DNA from: Pyrus communis
Taxonomy: Eukaryota; Streptophyta; Magnoliopsida; Rosales; Rosaceae
Assembly: GCF_963583255.1 (NCBI RefSeq)
Contig: NC_084816.1
Location: 22,203,344-22,267,343 of the forward strand
DNA: 64,000 nucleotides
Direction: 5' to 3'
The translations under genes were made by a program, and so were the position numbers. The notes below the pieces were generated by a model, which did not search any database, was not told where the DNA came from, and was given only the letters and a program-made list of their open reading frames with translations. This document shows positions 49,101 to 60,790 of this stretch, in pieces. How positions within the stretch are numbered: the stretch's first letter is position 1; the number at the start of each line of letters is the position of its first letter.

Positions 49101-52100
49101 CAATGGCCTCATTACGGTGGACAGAAACTTCTAACAGCAATGCCACGGCGGCAAATGGCACGTACTGCTTCTTTCCTTCTAGGCATGAACGAAGAGCATG
49201 GATGGAGGGCACTGGTTTGGGGAGAGCGAACATGAGTCTTCCACTTCGAATCTTCTTTCTCCAGGCGATAGCTGCAGCGTCCGTTTGGGCTTCCGTTTGA
49301 TGTTGACGATGATGCTGCAAATGTCTCCATCGGTTTATACCTTTGAGTGCTTTGAATGCTTGTTGCTTCCTTTGCCGTGTATTTGTTTCTGTGCTTTTCT
49401 TTCGTTTGTTTCTCTCTTGCTTTTGCTGTGTTTCTCTGCTCTTTCTTTGTTTTGTTTTTCTTTTCTCCTCTGCCGTCTGTCTTCTCTGCTGTGTTCTGCC
49501 GTCTGTCCGTTGTCCTCTTTTTCTGTCTCCTGTTTTCTGTGTCCCCTTGCAGTATTTTGCTCCTCTTCCCGTTTGTTCTCTCTATGCCCTCTTTTTTCTC
49601 CTCTTTATCCTGTTTCTTTTGCAGTTTTTTATAGACTGGAATTTGTGGAGGTTGTGGGTGCATAAGTATGGAGAAAGTGGGTAGTTTTCCTTCTAACTCC
49701 TTTTTGCACGTTGGATGAAAGTAGGGGAGGAACTGCTCCACTTTCTATATGCTTCAACCCACTGCTTCCCGTCATTTTTAATTAATTAATCAAATGTAAT
49801 TAATTAATTAATTAGTAAATTTTCTATTCTTTATTTTATTGCTTTCTTGGAATATTTTTTGGGAAATCTGAGTGTAAGGTTCCAATTGGGTCTAACTAAC
49901 ATGCCTTATGATTTTATGGTCGTTATAGGTGTCATACATATGAATTGTGAAGTATAAAATTCTAATGCTATTCTTGTTACAAATGCAGACCATTCTATAT
50001 TTATCAATTGTGGAGGGAGGGAGACAAAGTTTGATGGTCATACATATGAAGAGGACTTGAGCTCTTTCGGATCATCAGACTTTGTTTCGTCGGCTCAAAA
50101 GTGGGGCTATAGTAGTACCGGCATGGACTTGAGCAACCCTAATGCAAATTACATTGCAACATCTTTGAACATTACCTGGCCAGATTTATATCAAACAGCG
50201 CGCATTGCCCCTCTTTCACTTAAGTACTATGGCCTTTGCATGCTCAAAGGCAACTACAAAGTGCGGCTCTACTTTTCCGAGATCATGTTCACGGATGACC
50301 AAACATTTAGCAGTCTCGGAAAACGCTTGTTTGACATCTCAATTCAAGTGAGTACAAATAAACTTTCATTTATTATTTGTGATTCTTTGCTAGTTTATTT
50401 AACTTTTTTTTATTTCAAACACTACAGAAAGTTCAATGGGCAACATTTAGTTTGTTTGGCGCATTCCATTATAGATCACACTTTATGCTCTTAAAACTGT
50501 TCATGATATTTCTTTTGGCATTTACTAGACCACGACACTTGTTTGGAAGGTCATATGCCATTTGGCTGCTTTATTTGGGTGTTATTTTAAACGAAGTTCT
50601 AAAACAAATGCAGAAGTATATTAATGCCATATTGAAATTGTGATCATGTGCAGGGGAACTTGGTTCTGAAAGACTTCAACATTATGGAAGAAGCAAGAGG
50701 CGTTGGAAAGGGCATTGTCAGAGAGTTTGACAATGTCACCGTTATTGGTAGCACACTGGAGATCCACCTATATTGGGCAGGAAAAGGGACGACTGCCATT
50801 CCTTATACAAGTGTTTACGGGCCTCTTATATCAGCCATTAGTGTGACGCCAAGTAAGTTTTACATATGTTGTAGAATATTTGCAAGTACTTTCTCATCTA
50901 TTAGATTTACATTTATTCTAATAAAATTATGCTTTATTTTGGCAGATTTTGAACCTCCAAAAAAAAAAATAAGCTACTTAGAGCGTGTTAGGAGTCATGT
51001 GCCTATAGGCACAATGGTAGGAATTGGATGCGCAATAGCAGTCGTCATCATCGCCATCGTATTACTAGCGCTCGTTATTCTTTGGAAGAGAGGCCTTCTA
51101 GGACGACAAAAAACATTGGAGGATGGTATTTTCTGTTTCTCCGTTATATGGCCTTTTGTTTTCATTGTTCCATTTCTAAGAACATTTATCCTATTTTGTG
51201 ACTTCTCATGCATATTTAAGTGCACACTCCGACATAATAATTGTCTAGATATTGAACTTTTCGACAGCTTGATGATCTTAGAGTGCATTATATTTTTTAA
51301 ACTCACGATGCAAAGTATGCATGCCTATAGTTCTAGGTAGTTGTTAAGGTCTAGGCCTTCAAACAATAGTGAGATTTAAGATAAAACAATGAAATTGTTC
51401 TTAAATTTGTCTTAGACACAACAATTTCTTATGAGTTTTACTTGTCACGCAGATTTGAAAGGTGTGGAACTACAAACTCGCAAGTTTACCTTTACGCAAC
51501 TCAAAGATGCCACAACCAACTTTGACCAAGCCAATAAGATTGGTGAAGGTGGTTTTGGTACTGTTTATAAGGTAATCTTTGAAACAAATAATTTATTTTT
51601 CTAATTTGATTAATAATTGCCATCCTAATTATGATTAATTTCTTGCGTGAAGAGATTTGTATTAACTATCTTAGTCAAATGCAGGGCATTCTTGCAGATG
51701 GAACCCTGATTGCTGTTAAGCAGCTTTCTTCCAAGTCAAAGCAAGGAAATCGGGAATTTGTGAATGAGATAGGCATGATTTCTGCTTTGCAACATCCTCA
51801 CCTTGTAAACCTATACGGATGTTGTATTGATGGAAATCAACTATACCTTGTCTACGAGTACATGGAAAACAACAGCGTTTCTCATGCTTTGTTTGGTAAG
51901 TATCACTTTTGTACGCCTACATTTCCTTTGGTCCATGCACATGGTATAAAAGATTTTATGCACAAAATTATGACTAATTTTGATTAACTTGACAAACTGA
52001 AGGGCCAGAAGAAAGTCGGTTGAAGTTGGATTGGCCAACGAGGCATAATATATGTGTTGGCATAGCAAAAGGTTTGGCTTACCTTCACGAGGAATCAAGC

Positions 52101-53031
52101 TTGAAGGTTATCCATAGAGATATCAAGGCCACGAACGTGTTGCTTGATAGACATCTTAACCCGAAGATATCGGACTTTGGGTTGGCTAAACTTGCGGAAG
52201 AAGATAAAACACATATAAGCACCCGTGCCGCTGGAACTTTGTGAGTCCATTTTTTAACTTCTCTTCTTATATTTCTCCTTTCCATATAGTTATATTACGG
52301 CATATGTCTATAACCATTGAATTGATATTATGATTTCATGATTTTGCAGTGGATACATGGCACCAGAATATGCACTTCGGGGTCATCTCACAGACAAAGT
52401 AGATGTCTACAGCTTTGGAATTGTTGTACTGGAGATTATCAGTGGGAAGAAGAGCTCAACTCAGCAGACAAATGCAGAAGGATTTTATATTCTTGATTGG
52501 GTAACTTTCTAATTGAACTTTAATTTTGATTTTGTTGAAGTTGTTTACTACTATAGAAGGCTTTTATATATATCTTCTTTGTTGAAACTTCACGTTATTT
52601 TTTAAGATACATAAGTTATTTTGCTTTTGTTCTTTTCATGTTTCTAGGCGCATGTTCTCAAATCGGAAGGGAATTTGATGAACTTAGTGGATCCAAAGTT
52701 GAGCTTAGAATTCAACAATAAAGAGATAATGGCTACAATCAATGTGGCTCTCCACTGCTGTAATTCCACTTCGAAGCTTAGGCCCACTATGTCTGCAGTT
52801 GTGAGTATGCTCGAAGGTAAGGCTGCTGTTGAAGAGTTTGTCTTGGACCCCAATCCCTCGACAAGTGATGAGATGGACCCAACGGTGAAGAAACTTTTCC
52901 AATTCTGTTTGAGAGGGGGCGTTGAAGGGCCATCAAATGATTCATTTGCAGCTCTTGATGATATCCATCCATTCAATCCTCATTCAGGTCGTCAAGACAA
53001 TAGAAAGGGCAGAAAATGGCACAGTTTTTAG
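36529..53031 (+). CDS. Malectin/LRR receptor-like Ser/Thr kinase, LRR-VIII-2 type (At1g07650/At1g53430/At3g14840-like)
   Basis: Plasma-membrane receptor kinase. 24 exons join in phase to 1004 aa: 36529-36610, 38160-38334, 38484-38555, 38651-38719, 38809-38874, 38969-39040, 39184-39255, 39337-39408, 45214-45285, 45379-45450, 45547-45618, 45844-45915, 46029-46094, 46253-46312, 46422-46457, 46551-46594, 49989-50347, 50654-50852, 50946-51125, 51453-51571, 51685-51895, 52003-52240, 52350-52500, 52648-53031. Signal peptide 1 to about 20. LRRs about 86-365, mostly one 72-bp exon each. Malectin domain about 392-577 (SIFINCGG...[11 protein letters not shown]). TM about 599-624. Kinase: GEGGFG 668-673, Lys689, HRD with Asp787, DFG 805-807, APE; an RD kinase with complete catalytic residues. 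Intron 8 holds a retrotransposon and intron 16 a probable solo LTR. The stop lies about 10 bases before hAT-derived sequence, so the C-terminal tail or 3' UTR may have been altered. Confidence 0.93.
40062..40316 (-). pseudogene. S1/P1-type nuclease (ENDO/BFN family) fragment in the 3' LTR
   Basis: The frame reads [35 protein letters not shown] and MKDYYD. Plant S1/P1 nucleases have HQPLHVGFTSDEGGNTI, WYRHKSNLHHVWD and a following IIQ...KDYY segment in this order, with His and Asp zinc ligands. NIWSDD at the end resembles the family's GIWSDD after a possible GT-AG intron (GTATGTATTG...TATACAG). An in-frame TAA precedes the fragment. About 70 codons of a 290-residue family are present, so it is a captured fragment without catalytic function. 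Confidence 0.75.
43084..43152. repeat. (TA)n microsatellite in the retroelement interior
   Basis: About 30 TA units, interrupted near the start by CATACA. Confidence 0.95.
44123..44377 (-). pseudogene. S1/P1-type nuclease fragment in the 5' LTR
   Basis: Same 84-codon frame as in the other LTR with the same translation. Being in both LTRs shows that the fragment is part of the LTR itself and was copied during the last transposition. Confidence 0.75.
46680..49792 (-). mobile_element. Probable long solo LTR (gypsy/Tat-like) in RLK intron 16
   Basis: The block starts TGTTAGATG and ends TTAATTAATCA, with AATGT directly outside both ends (46675-46679 and 49793-49797). It contains two related 60-base segments with ATTGCCTACGTACCC and GATTGCCTACATGTCC followed by GTAGTTCA, and a repeated GAGTGAATGACTCACTAAAAA motif (47012-47075). 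On the minus strand a TATA-like TCTATAAAAAA lies at about 49635. There is no gag or pol. It matches nothing in the kinase and splits intron 16. The long, LTR-only structure fits a solo LTR of a large gypsy lineage, but the ends share little beyond TG/CA, so the boundaries are tentative. Confidence 0.5.
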
Positions 53032-53042
53032 GGATTTGAAAA

Positions 53043-53760
53043 TTTGAAATCACTACTGTCTTCTCTGCCAACAAATGTCGAACTGCGAGTATATATATTT
53101 TCCTGTGTGTGATGTTCACATCCAATTAATTAAATGGTGCAAAATCCCATACAAATTTCTTAGTTCTGTGGGCACTAAAAATGAAAGCTAAGTTTGAGAA
53201 GTACTGGAGCAAGTGCAGTTTGGCTTTGGCAATAGCAGCGATCTTGGATTCACTGATCCAAAATGAAGTTGATGGATTACTACTACTCTCAAATATACGG
53301 TAGTACTGCTCTGGATAGGATTAAGGAAGTTTCGAATGGCCTCAAGAACCTTTTTTATGCTTATTCAATTTGCTCAGTAATGGTTGAACAAGGTTCAGCA
53401 TTGCGTGGCAGCAGCTTACCCAGTACCAGCACTGATAGTAGGGATCGATTGAAGGGATTTGACAAACCTCTCAGAGCCAAAACATGATATCGGACATGGA
53501 CAAGTATCTAGAGGAACCAGTCTTTGTGCACTGTTGTGATTTTAAAATATTAAATTGGTGGAAGGTCCACACGCCAAGGTACCCTATTTTGTCCATGATG
53601 GCAAGTGACATTCTGGGAACTCCTATGTCAACTGTTGCACCAGAACCAGCATTCAACGTTGGTGGTAGAGTGCTTGATGAATGTTAAAGCTCACTGAATC
53701 CTGACACTTGAGAGGCTTTGGTGTGCATACAAGATTGGTTGCAGGTGGAATTAAAAGGCA
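53043..53760 (+). pseudogene. hAT transposase C-terminal remnant, copy A
   Basis: Two frames, 53263-53487 and 53484-53687, together read QIYGSTALDRIKEVSNGLKN, SICSVMVEQG, then DMDKYLEEP, NWWKVHTPRYPILSMMASDI and TPMSTVAPEPAFNVGGRVLD, the hAT dimerisation domain of RICESLEEPER-like transposases. A frameshift joins them, and the upstream part is broken by further shifts. The zinc-finger BED and catalytic parts are absent. It begins within about 12 bases of the kinase stop codon. Confidence 0.85.
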
Positions 53761-54841
53761 TGTGAATTACAGCTTGAGTTTTACGTTTTTCTTTCGTTAT
53801 AACGCATACTTAGCAGTGATCTTATTGCAATAATTACTTATTTCTCTTTTCTATCAGATGCCAATTCATTGTCAAGCCATTCTACTACACCAATTCCTTC
53901 TGTCAGACCAATTCTTGTCAAGTAGAGTTAAATTTCTAATGGTATGAATCAGCCACATTTGCTGCAAGGTTGATGGATCAGCTATTGGCCTATCCTGTGC
54001 TATCTAAATGATGGCGACACACCTAAAGCTGGTCAGGGCAGTGAACCTTATCTATATCTCCATGTCGATGCATCACATGAGACTCATTAATTGCTTGTAG
54101 TTCCTTGTCAAGCTTAGTTGTTAATTTAGGATATCAACTAGATTTCCATACCTGTACGTAAATTAGAGGGACCTCTTTCGTCATTGAAAGGTGTATCTTT
54201 GATTTTTGAGCAAAAGAAAGAATAAAAATGCATGTTAAGTTCATATTTCAGTCAATCAATCTAACTGCCTAGACTAATTTTGGATTCTTTTCCAGACAAT
54301 TTGATGATGCGAACATGTTTAAATTGTTGAATACAATGTTTTTAAATAGGTTTTGGGGGATGGAATTGACCTAGGTTGAGAATTGAGGGGTTTAGAAGCT
54401 CAAAAAGTTAAAAATAACCCTAGAAAAGCTACAGAAACTTTCCAGATATTTGGTCATTAAAGCATTTTTTGTGACGATTTTCAAACAAATTGTGATCTCT
54501 AAAGCGTCTGTTTCTGGATAATTTTCCGTCAGTAAAGGGGTTATTTTTTATTTCAATTAATTTAGTAGTTTGCAGTCACATTACCTGATCTTGAAAGGTC
54601 ATTCATTACATTGGTAAATACTAAACCTCTTTGGAATTTGAGCAACTAAACCTCTTTTACCTATCTAACTTGAGTACTCCAATTTGAATTTTTTTTTATA
54701 CTTATGTCTTAACTACATTGTAATAGTTGAGAAGTGTAGAAAAAAGGAAAAGGGAAAAGGAATTTTAGAGAGAGAAAGTGATGTAATATTTTCTCTGTAT
54801 ATTTTGACGTCTTCATTTGCTCTGTATATTGTATTGAATGA

Positions 54842-55715
54842 ATGATTGACTTACGAGAGAGTCAGAGGAGATTAATTCTTGATTTCCCAGTTCGATGGAA
54901 TTCAAAGTGTCTAATGCTTGAAACAGCCTTAGAGTACAGGGGTGCATTTTCTCTCCTGCAAGAGCATGACCCTTCATACAAATCAGCTTTAACTGACACA
55001 AAATGGGAATGTATGAGGTTTGTTACAGTTTATCTGAAACTTTGAAATCACTAATGTTTTTTTTCTGGCAATAAATGTCCAACTGCAAGCATATATTTTC
55101 CTTAGATTTGTCATGTTCACATCCAATTAATTGAATGGTGCAAGAGCCCAGACAAATTTCTTAGTTCTATGGCACTAAAGATGAAAGCTAAGTTTGATAA
55201 GTACTCCAGCGAGTGGCTTTGGCAGTAGCAGCAATCTTGGATCCCCAATTCAAATTGAAGGTGGTGGAGTATTACTACTCTCAATATACGGTAGTACTGC
55301 TCTGGATAGGATTAAGGAAGTTTCCGATGGCCTCAAGGAACTTTTTGATGCTTATTCAATTTGCTCAACAATGGTAGATCATGGTCCAGCTTTGCCTGGT
55401 AGCAGCTTACCCAGTACTAGCACTGATAGTAGGGATCAATTGAAGGGATTTGATAAATTTCTCTACGAGACCTCTCAGAGCCAAAACATGATATCAGACT
55501 TGGACAAGTATCTAGAGGAACCAGACTTTCCGCGCAGTTGTGATTTTAAGAAATTAAATTGGTGGAAGGTCCACACACCAAGATACCCTATTTTGTCCAT
55601 GATGGCACGTGACGTTCTGGGAACTCCTGTGTCAAATGTTGTGCCAGAATCGGCATTCAACGCTGGTGGTAGAGTGCTTGATGAATGTCAAAACTCACTG
55701 AATCCTGACATTTGA
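54842..55715 (+). pseudogene. hAT transposase C-terminal remnant, copy B
   Basis: 54842-55045 reads RRLILDFPVRWNSKCLMLET and EHDPSYKSALTDTKW, a conserved hAT transposase segment. 55046-55193 continues in another frame (MALKMKAKFDKYSSEW-like). 55194-55715 reads IKEVSDGLKELFDAYSICST, LDKYLEEPDFPRSCDFKKLN, YPILSMMARDVLGTPVSNVV and ESAFNAGGRVLDECQNSLNP, the dimerisation domain, then a stop. At least one frameshift separates the parts, and the N-terminal half is missing. Longer and better preserved than copy A. Confidence 0.87.
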
Positions 55716-56252
55716 GAGGCTTTGGTATGCACACAAGATTGGTTGCAGGTGGAATTAAAAGGCATGTGAATTACATTTTGAGTTTAATGTTTGTCTTTCG
55801 TTATGACATATACTTAGCAGAGATCTTACTGCAATAATTACTTATTTCTCTTTTCTATCAGATGCAACTCATTGTCAAGCCATTCTACTAGACCAATCCC
55901 TACAGCCAGACCAATTCTTGTTGATTAGAGTTAATTTTTCAAAGGTATGTTTCTGCTACATTTCCTGCTTTATTCCATATCTATTCCGCAAACCCAACGC
56001 GGCAAAGTACGTACTTATGGTGTAACTTGTGATGCAAGGTTGATGGATCAACTCTTGGCCTATCCGATGCTGTTAAAATGATGCCAACACACCTTATCTA
56101 TATCTTCATGTCAATACATCACATGAGACTTGTTAACGCCTTTAGTTCCTTGTCAAGCTTAATTGTAAAGTTTAGGATGTCAACTAGATTCCCACATCTG
56201 TACGTAAATTAGAGGGACCTCTTTCGTCATGGAAAGGTGTATCTTTGATTTT

Positions 56253-56732
56253 CGCACAGGCAACTCTTTCTTTGTAAGATTTCGTTAAAGTAACAAATGC
56301 GGATTGCTCAATCACTAATCTATATATTTATAGTTATGCACAAAACCTTCATCTTGAATTCTCAATCAATATATTTTAGATTATTCTTTCAATATGAACT
56401 CCACAATGTTTATCTATTGATGGCTAATAACTTCAACTGTCTTGCTGTTATAAACCATGTATGCTGAACTTAGCATATTTTTTTTTTACAAGTGATATTC
56501 TATATTATAACACAGGGGAGAAGTATTGAGGTTTGATCATTAGCCGGCGGCTATTGGAAGAGTATCAGTGCTGTTGTTATTCCATCGGACTTTAGACCTG
56601 CAGCTGGGTATTACTGGTAAGATATAAATAAGCTTTCTTCAATGGTGCTCCGTGTTGGCTTTAAGCCAGTGATAACGAGGGTAACTGCACCGTGTGATTT
56701 GATATGGTGAGGAATCATTTGAAAAGATAACG
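56253..56732. other. Spacer; possible Helitron 5' boundary at about 56499
   Basis: TCTATATTATAACACAGGGG at 56499 resembles a Helitron 5' terminus (TC followed by AT-rich sequence). The base before it is T, not the expected A. Nothing else is recognised. Confidence 0.3.
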
Positions 56733-57739
56733 GTGCCAACAAGAACAGATGTTCCAGAGTATATGAGCCCTCCTTAAGATGCTTTGTCAAGTGGTTTTTG
56801 TACTCTTAGTAGCGTGTAGGATAGGCTAGGATCTATTTATTCATTTCATTTCTTTGTTTTATCTCGATTATGAGGTATAAACTACATATCTTGCATTCCG
56901 CAGATCAAAAACTTACAAGCCAGGTTCGTGAAATTGTTGGGAGAATTAATGGCAGATTTGGAACTTTGACCGCTGTCCCAATGCGTCACCTGGTATGCCC
57001 TTGATTTTTCTAAGTAACTATTCCATGATATTGAAAGGCCATATTTGGTACTTAGTGGAATTTAATACGAAGAGTGTATGACGGCATATCTGGTACTTAT
57101 TGGAACTTTGCTGCTTATGTATGACGCCATTGGTCCGTCTTATTAACTTTCTGTATGATGATAGCACATTCACAGGCATAATTTGAATTTGAAATGCTAG
57201 ACTCATGGCACAAGGTTCAATAGTTGGTTATAGTTCCTCTGTCATGGAATTATATCTCTCCTGCTTAGCACTATTCGATAGAGGGTAGTAGTTTAATAGC
57301 CACTATGATCAGTAGCAGTAGTTGTTTTTCATCTATTTCAAGTTTCAAAACCTATTACATTTGATTTGGATGTAATACTTACTAAACAACCTTTCATTGT
57401 GTACAGGATCATTCACTCGACCTTCATGCATTGTTTGCACTATATGCTGTAACTGGTAGTATTCTACATACTCTGGTTCTGGTTCCCTGTTTCTTGACAC
57501 ATAATTTTTTTCGAGCAACTAAGTTTTTGGCATAACCTTTCACCTAGTATCTAAGAAAATGTATGAATAAATTTTCAGCTAGTAATATCTCCTTCTATCT
57601 TTTTTTTTTTTTTTTTTTTCGGTTTTCAATTTGTCCAGATGTAGCACTTGTCACATCCCTGAGGGACGAAATGTATCTTGTCAGTCATGAGTATGTGGCA
57701 TGCCAGGATGCAAAGAGAGGGGTCCTTATTCTTAGTGAG
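56733..57739 (+). pseudogene. Trehalose-6-phosphate synthase (TPS1-type) fragment
   Basis: Four exon pieces with splice sites kept: 56733-56763 (VPTRTDVPEY), 56904-56992 (LTSQVREIVGRINGRFGTLT), 57407-57455 (DHSLDLHALFALYAVT) and 57639-57739 (VALVTSLRDEMYLVSHEYVA, CQDAKRGVLILSE). This is the middle of the GT20 synthase domain. Positions nearly invariant in the family are changed (family LDRSLD, LRDGMNLVSYE). The next exon (FAGAAQSLGAG) is absent, as is everything upstream. A fragment without function. Confidence 0.85.
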
Positions 57740-58150
57740 GTAATAACTAGAAACTTGCATCCTTATGCTTCACTAAGATAAAGGAAGGAAAAAGTTCTGA
57801 AAGGAAAGGGAGTTGAAAACACAATAGCTTGATAAGAGAAACACCACCAGCACAAAGTCCACCATAGTAATATGGGCAGATCATTCTTGTTACAATAAAA
57901 CGTGTGTGTATGTGTATCTAAGAGCCTGAGAGATACTGAAATTTTCATGTTAAAAGAAGATTCGTATTTCAAAAATCATTTGCATGTGGCCGTTGCTAAT
58001 GTCATAATCATATACAATGTTTGTACTTGTATGACATCCCCTTCCCGTATTGTGTTCCTAATAAGTTTACTTGCGTCTCCGCATTAAAGCTACTTATTGA
58101 TGCTTCATTGTTTGCATCTGACTCCCCGTGCTTGATGTTCTTCCTTCAAG

Positions 58151-60790
58151 CTACTGAAGAGTTGGACACCATTTCGCAATACTATGCTGACTTGATTTGC
58201 CCTGTGCTTTTAGAAACAATAATAAAAGGTAGCTTTCAGAGCGATCTTCTAATGAGTGAAATACTAATTTATTATTTGATTTCCTTGTTTTCCAGTGAAT
58301 ATTGGTCTTTTGATTTGTTTTGCCAACTCACATCTAAAACAGAAATGTCAGTGATTATGTGCAATCTGTGTGTTCCGCTTCTGTCTGTCTGATTGCAGTC
58401 CTACTTCTATTTTTTTTTTTTTTTTTTTTTTTTGAGAAAAATCCTACTGCTCTTTTGTCTCATGAAATTTTTGTATTGTTGGTTAACTGCGGGATGGCCA
58501 TTACTTGTGATCACATTCAACATAAGAGACCAAATATGTGCCTATCAATCGTTGGTATTAAATGTGCAAGAATGCAGTTGAAATATTCATCATTTGATTC
58601 TAGGTTGAGTTGTGCACTTTCGTCTCTTTTATAGTAATTAATTTATTAGTTGAAAACATTGTACTTTGTGGAGGCAAGTAAAGCTTTGTGGAACTGCGTA
58701 GGTAAGATATGCTTTTTTTTGGTGATTTGGTTAGATAGTATTGCTAGAAAATTGGAGGCATAGTTAGGATTAGTGTAGTGGCCTTGACAGATAAACTGAA
58801 GCTTTGGACGTTTTAGCTGTAAGCATTAGTAATGCGGCGCCTGAATTGAGAGAGAGTCCTTTCATGATACATTGATCAGACTGGGTGCAGTTAGCCGATC
58901 TTTGGAGTTTTGATGCTGGTGATTGGAGCAGTTTTTTCTTTGACTTATTGTAGTTTTTACTAGATGGCGGACATGTTGTTAACTGCTGGAAACTATTTTT
59001 ATAACTCTTCTAACTCTTCTTCTAGTAAAGTCTTAATGTCTCTAAAATGGACAGGTGACCATCGGATTTCCTTAGCAAATATAATTTTGGATATATCCAG
59101 ATACAACAACTTGGATTAGAAGCCCAAATAAAGCTCAAAAGCGTGAATGGGCTTTGGATGTTGTTCTGGAGAAATCTTTTGTCAAGCAAAGTGGTGATGC
59201 ATGGAGAATTATTCTCGATTCTTGCCTCCCTATGCTTCACCTAATTGGCACTAGGCGTTCCATCCCGTATGCCAACAAACAGATTCAAGAACTATTGGGA
59301 GTGTCTTGTGCTTTTGGTCAAGCAGTTCAGGTAAATTGGAGGTTCACAGTTTTCCTTCTTTGTAGTGTGAATCATCTGTATCAGAAGCCATGCTAGCTTT
59401 TGTGGTTAATTGTTTATATTATGGGTTGTAGTCGTGCTGTGTATCTTGTTTTATTGGTGTCATTTAGCATTAGGCAAGATAACCTAAATAATTTATTCCA
59501 AGCTGTATGTATTGACACTAACTCAAAACTTTGTTAGTCATTTTATGTTTTGGTACAGCTTGAAACTCATAATTTTAGACATTGACTTAGTTGTCTCCAA
59601 GCCAAGTTCATTACTCAATAGTCAATACATCTTCTGTCAAGTGAAAATTGCACTGCATCCATCTGTAAGATAATATAGGAAAAAACTCCTGATTCTAGAA
59701 AGAATGAAAGATTCATCCAATAGGACCAATACCAATCAAGAAGTACACAGGAAATTTAACTCATACAGTACCTATTAAATTGTTACTTGTGTCAAAATCT
59801 GCTGTTTGATACTAACTCGCCCTTTTTATCGTTCGTTAACAAGTTCGTAAAGTAAAATTCAGACACACGTTAAGTAATCGTGATAATATTGTGTTTGGTG
59901 GATCATATTTTGCAGCTGCATTGCTAGGAAATTATCTCCTTTACTGTCCAGTAGCTTCTGTGAGTAATAAGCTTCTCTCCCTTTGGAGTGTTTGACTTGC
60001 TAGACTTCTGTTGTTCTTCATAGCAATTAATTCTTTGCTTCCGTATTTATTTATTTTCTAGTGGGCATGCTTTATCACTTCAGTAAGTGTGTATATTTGT
60101 ATGTATACTTTATTATACAATGATTTATTTTCTATACTATATTATTTAACCCCTAATTATGGATGAGCCTTTCATGTGAATGATCTTCATTAAGTATGAA
60201 CCTCCCTTTGAATTTTCAAATTTTCTGTAATTGCGTGCTGTGTTTGTGGTTCCTCCAGCATGCCACCTTTTTTAGGCCTGTATTGTGCATCTTATGTAAT
60301 TTAACTTTTTTGATTTTCAAGAAAAATTGGATCATATCAATACCAACTCTGGGTGATATGAGATACATATCCTACGTTCCTATTAAGAATACATTTTTGG
60401 ATTGATTACGCTGTGGCAAAAGGTGTTCTGAAGGAGCAGCTTATCCTCCTGGCAAATAGCACGACGTACTGGAAATTTTGTCGGCTTCAATTCTAGTGGA
60501 TATAAGGCACTATCTTGAGCATTGAATATTTAAGTAGCATTTACAAAAGCAACACGTTTTGTGAGTAATTGAATTCTTTTGCCTAATTCTGTGAATGGCA
60601 TGTACCTTTAGTTCGTGGTTAGATGAACTACAATCACAACTAATTGTAGTTTCATTACACCAAGAAAGGTGCTTTGAGAGAGCAGCTGAAAAGGGCCACA
60701 GGGACATGGATTCTTTGTCAAGCATAGTTGCATCCTGTTCATGAGGTAAACATGTTGCTGTTGGTAGTGGACGCGAGAGAGGTAAATATG
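58151..60790 (+). pseudogene. NRPD1 (RNA polymerase IV largest subunit) fragment
   Basis: Pieces in order: 58151-58228 (ATEELDTISQYYADLICPVL), 59055-59330 (GDHRISLANII, then REWALDVVLEKSFVKQSGDA, LDSCLPMLHLIGTRRSIPYA, LLGVSCAFGQAVQ), about 60410-60536 (VAKGVLKEQLILLANS, then GNFVGFNSSGYKALS in another frame) and about 60665-60790 (RCFERAAEKGHRDMDSLSSI, VASC, then TGA for the Trp of SWGKHVAVG). I assign these to the C-terminal half of NRPD1, which makes the 24-nt siRNA precursor transcripts. A one-base shift near 59097, a two-base loss near 60465 and the TGA show it is dead. Confidence 0.78.

Larger units (their letters stand above)
53043..56252. repeat. Tandem segmental duplication carrying hAT remnants
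   Basis: About 53043-54207 and 55041-56252 align along their whole length, from GAAATCACTA at the left to GTGTATCTTTGATTTT at the right, with the hAT domain in each. About 0.8 kb of unrelated spacer separates them. The second copy has some 60 extra bases near 55945-56010. Confidence 0.8.

Noticed and set aside
48259..49741. Several open frames of 100-209 codons on both strands
   Set aside because: They arise from CT-rich, low-complexity sequence inside the putative solo LTR; their translations are Lys/Arg/Glu-rich or Ser/Cys/Leu/Phe-rich and match no family.
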